A DNA stretch of 64,000 bases. Origin: Pseudomonadota bacterium (GTDB lineage: Bacteria; Myxococcota_A; UBA9160; SZUA-336). The stretch spans positions 1 through 64,000 of the forward strand of contig QJZC01000018.1 in NCBI GenBank assembly GCA_003247575.1, read 5' to 3'. The notes beneath the pieces were generated by a model, which saw only the letters and a program-made list of their open reading frames with translations, ran no database searches and was not told where the DNA came from. Position 1 is the stretch's first letter, and every line of letters starts with the position of its first letter. Positions 63,285 through 64,000 of the stretch are shown piece after piece. The position numbers were made by a program, and so were the translations under genes.

Positions 63285-64000
63285 GGTCTCGGTCTCTTCT
63301 CGAGGAGCTGTTCTGGATCGGGCTCAAGGCCGTCGGAGGCCGGAACGCGGTAGCGACTGCGCTGCGCTCTTCCAGCTGGCCCATCGGCCCTGCGCCGATC
63401 GTCCTGCTCGCCGCCGGCAAGGCGGCGCCAGCGATGGTTTCCGGAGCGCTCGATGTCTTGGGATCACGTGTAACGAAGGGCTTCGGGGTCTGTCGCGACG
63501 AGCCGGACCACCGGATCGGTCCCGTCGAGCTCGTTCGCGCGGGTCATCCACATCCCGACGCCCGCAGTGAGCGCGCGGCTGCGCGTGCGCTCGAGCTCGC
63601 GCAGGCGTGTACGTCCGGCGCACGGCTACTGGTGCTGCTCTCCGGGGGGGCGTCTGCCCTCTGGGCGGCACCGGTCGCCGGCGTCCCCCTATCGGAAAAG
63701 CGTCGCCTGAGCGAGGCGCTGATGCGGGCCGGCGTTTCCATTGAGGCCCTGAACGCCGTGCGCAAGCATCTCTCACGCATCAAGGGGGGCGGTCTTCTTC
63801 GCTCGACTGCAGCGCAATCTGTGTACACGCTCGCCATCTCCGACGTAATCGGCGATTCTCCGTCCGTCATCGGATCCGGTCCGAGCGTCGCCGATGAGTC
63901 TACGTTCGCAGACGCACTCAGGGTGATCGAGCGTGCGGGGCTCACCGGAGTTGCGCCGATCTGCGATGCCTACCTGACCGAGGGCGCACGCGGGCTCCGC
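63281..64000 (+). CDS. Glycerate 2-kinase (GckA-type), 3' end beyond the right edge
   Basis: 240 codons in the window from a GTG at 63281 that overlaps the OmpA-type stop (GTGA). Features: LLAAGKAAPAMVSGAL near the start, RAGHPHPDARSERAA, LLVLLSGGASALWAAP and the KHLSRIKGGGLLR segment, then YTLAISDVIGDSPSVIGSGP. These are the N-terminal landmarks of the type II (MOFRL-containing) glycerate kinases that make 2-phosphoglycerate. The remaining ~200 residues, including the MOFRL domain, lie outside. Transcribed as the last visible gene of the lon unit. Confidence 0.9.
   Translation, partial: MRSRSLLEELFWIGLKAVGGRNAVATALRSSSWPIGPAPIVLLAAGKAAPAMVSGALDVLGSRVTKGFGVCRDEPDHRIGPVELVRAGHPHPDARSERAAARALELAQACTSGARLLVLLSGGASALWAAPVAGVPLSEKRRLSEALMRAGVSIEALNAVRKHLSRIKGGGLLRSTAAQSVYTLAISDVIGDSPSVIGSGPSVADESTFADALRVIERAGLTGVAPICDAYLTEGARGLR

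Noticed and set aside
1-64000. CRISPR array or insertion sequence
   Set aside because: Only short 2-3 copy tandem repeats were seen, and no spacer-separated repeats or transposase frames.

Overview
The window looks like chromosomal DNA of a high-GC, Gram-negative bacterium of the former deltaproteobacterial (Myxococcota-like) kind. The evidence is a complete type II secretion operon, outer-membrane-type lipoproteins, a very large Ser/Thr-kinase/histidine-kinase fusion, split glycine decarboxylase (gcvPA/gcvPB), and tightly packed genes joined by 1-8 nt stop/start overlaps, often with GTG or TTG starts. The phylum is an inference; no rRNA gene is present.

Layout. 1-1.76 kb: the edge of an integrated, decaying phage-like element. 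It carries a partial hypothetical gene, a conserved phage-type gene broken by one in-frame TGA, and a small lipoprotein, and it ends beside a 5' half of tRNA-Leu(CAA). 2-5.4 kb: an RND/MMPL-type exporter, glyoxalase I and a stand-alone Hpt protein. 5.4-11.5 kb: a 2010-residue hybrid kinase converging on the Hpt gene. 11.8-15.1 kb: a LuxR-type HTH protein, a VOC protein, a BamE/SmpA-like lipoprotein and a secreted PhoX-like protein. 15.4-18.2 kb: a coupled imelysin plus di-haem oxidoreductase pair (probable periplasmic iron system). 18.3-25.9 kb: a GST, tRNA-Pro(CGG), a DsbD/ScsB-like thiol exporter with a redoxin, MoeB-rhodanese with a small CxxC protein, an EAL phosphodiesterase and an HPF/RaiA-like protein.

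26.1-37.6 kb is one continuous minus-strand directon of 14 genes: methyltransferase, maf, yggS, proC, divIVA, yggU, fmdB, folD, gcvT, gcvH, gcvPA, gcvPB, a BepA-like M48 protease and a Mug-type DNA glycosylase. It joins one-carbon metabolism (glycine cleavage plus FolD) to housekeeping and envelope genes. 38.2-40.5 kb holds a rubrerythrin / Fe-S oxidoreductase / DUF3501 operon, probably for peroxide or oxygen protection. 40.8-57.0 kb is a minus-strand type II secretion operon with two gspC genes (C, C', D, E, F, G, H, I, J, K, L, M, N), followed by an LACTB2-like hydrolase and a HEAT-repeat protein. Its secretin carries a C-terminal SPOR domain. 57.4-64.0 kb (plus strand) holds a small membrane protein, dnaK, lon, an OmpA-type lipoprotein and the start of a glycerate kinase.

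The least ordinary parts are the phage remnant with the TGA-split gene, the tandem gspC genes with the SPOR-tailed secretin, the giant kinase/Hpt pair, and the rubrerythrin cluster with its strong intercistronic hairpin. I did not find a CRISPR array, insertion sequence, rRNA or replication origin.
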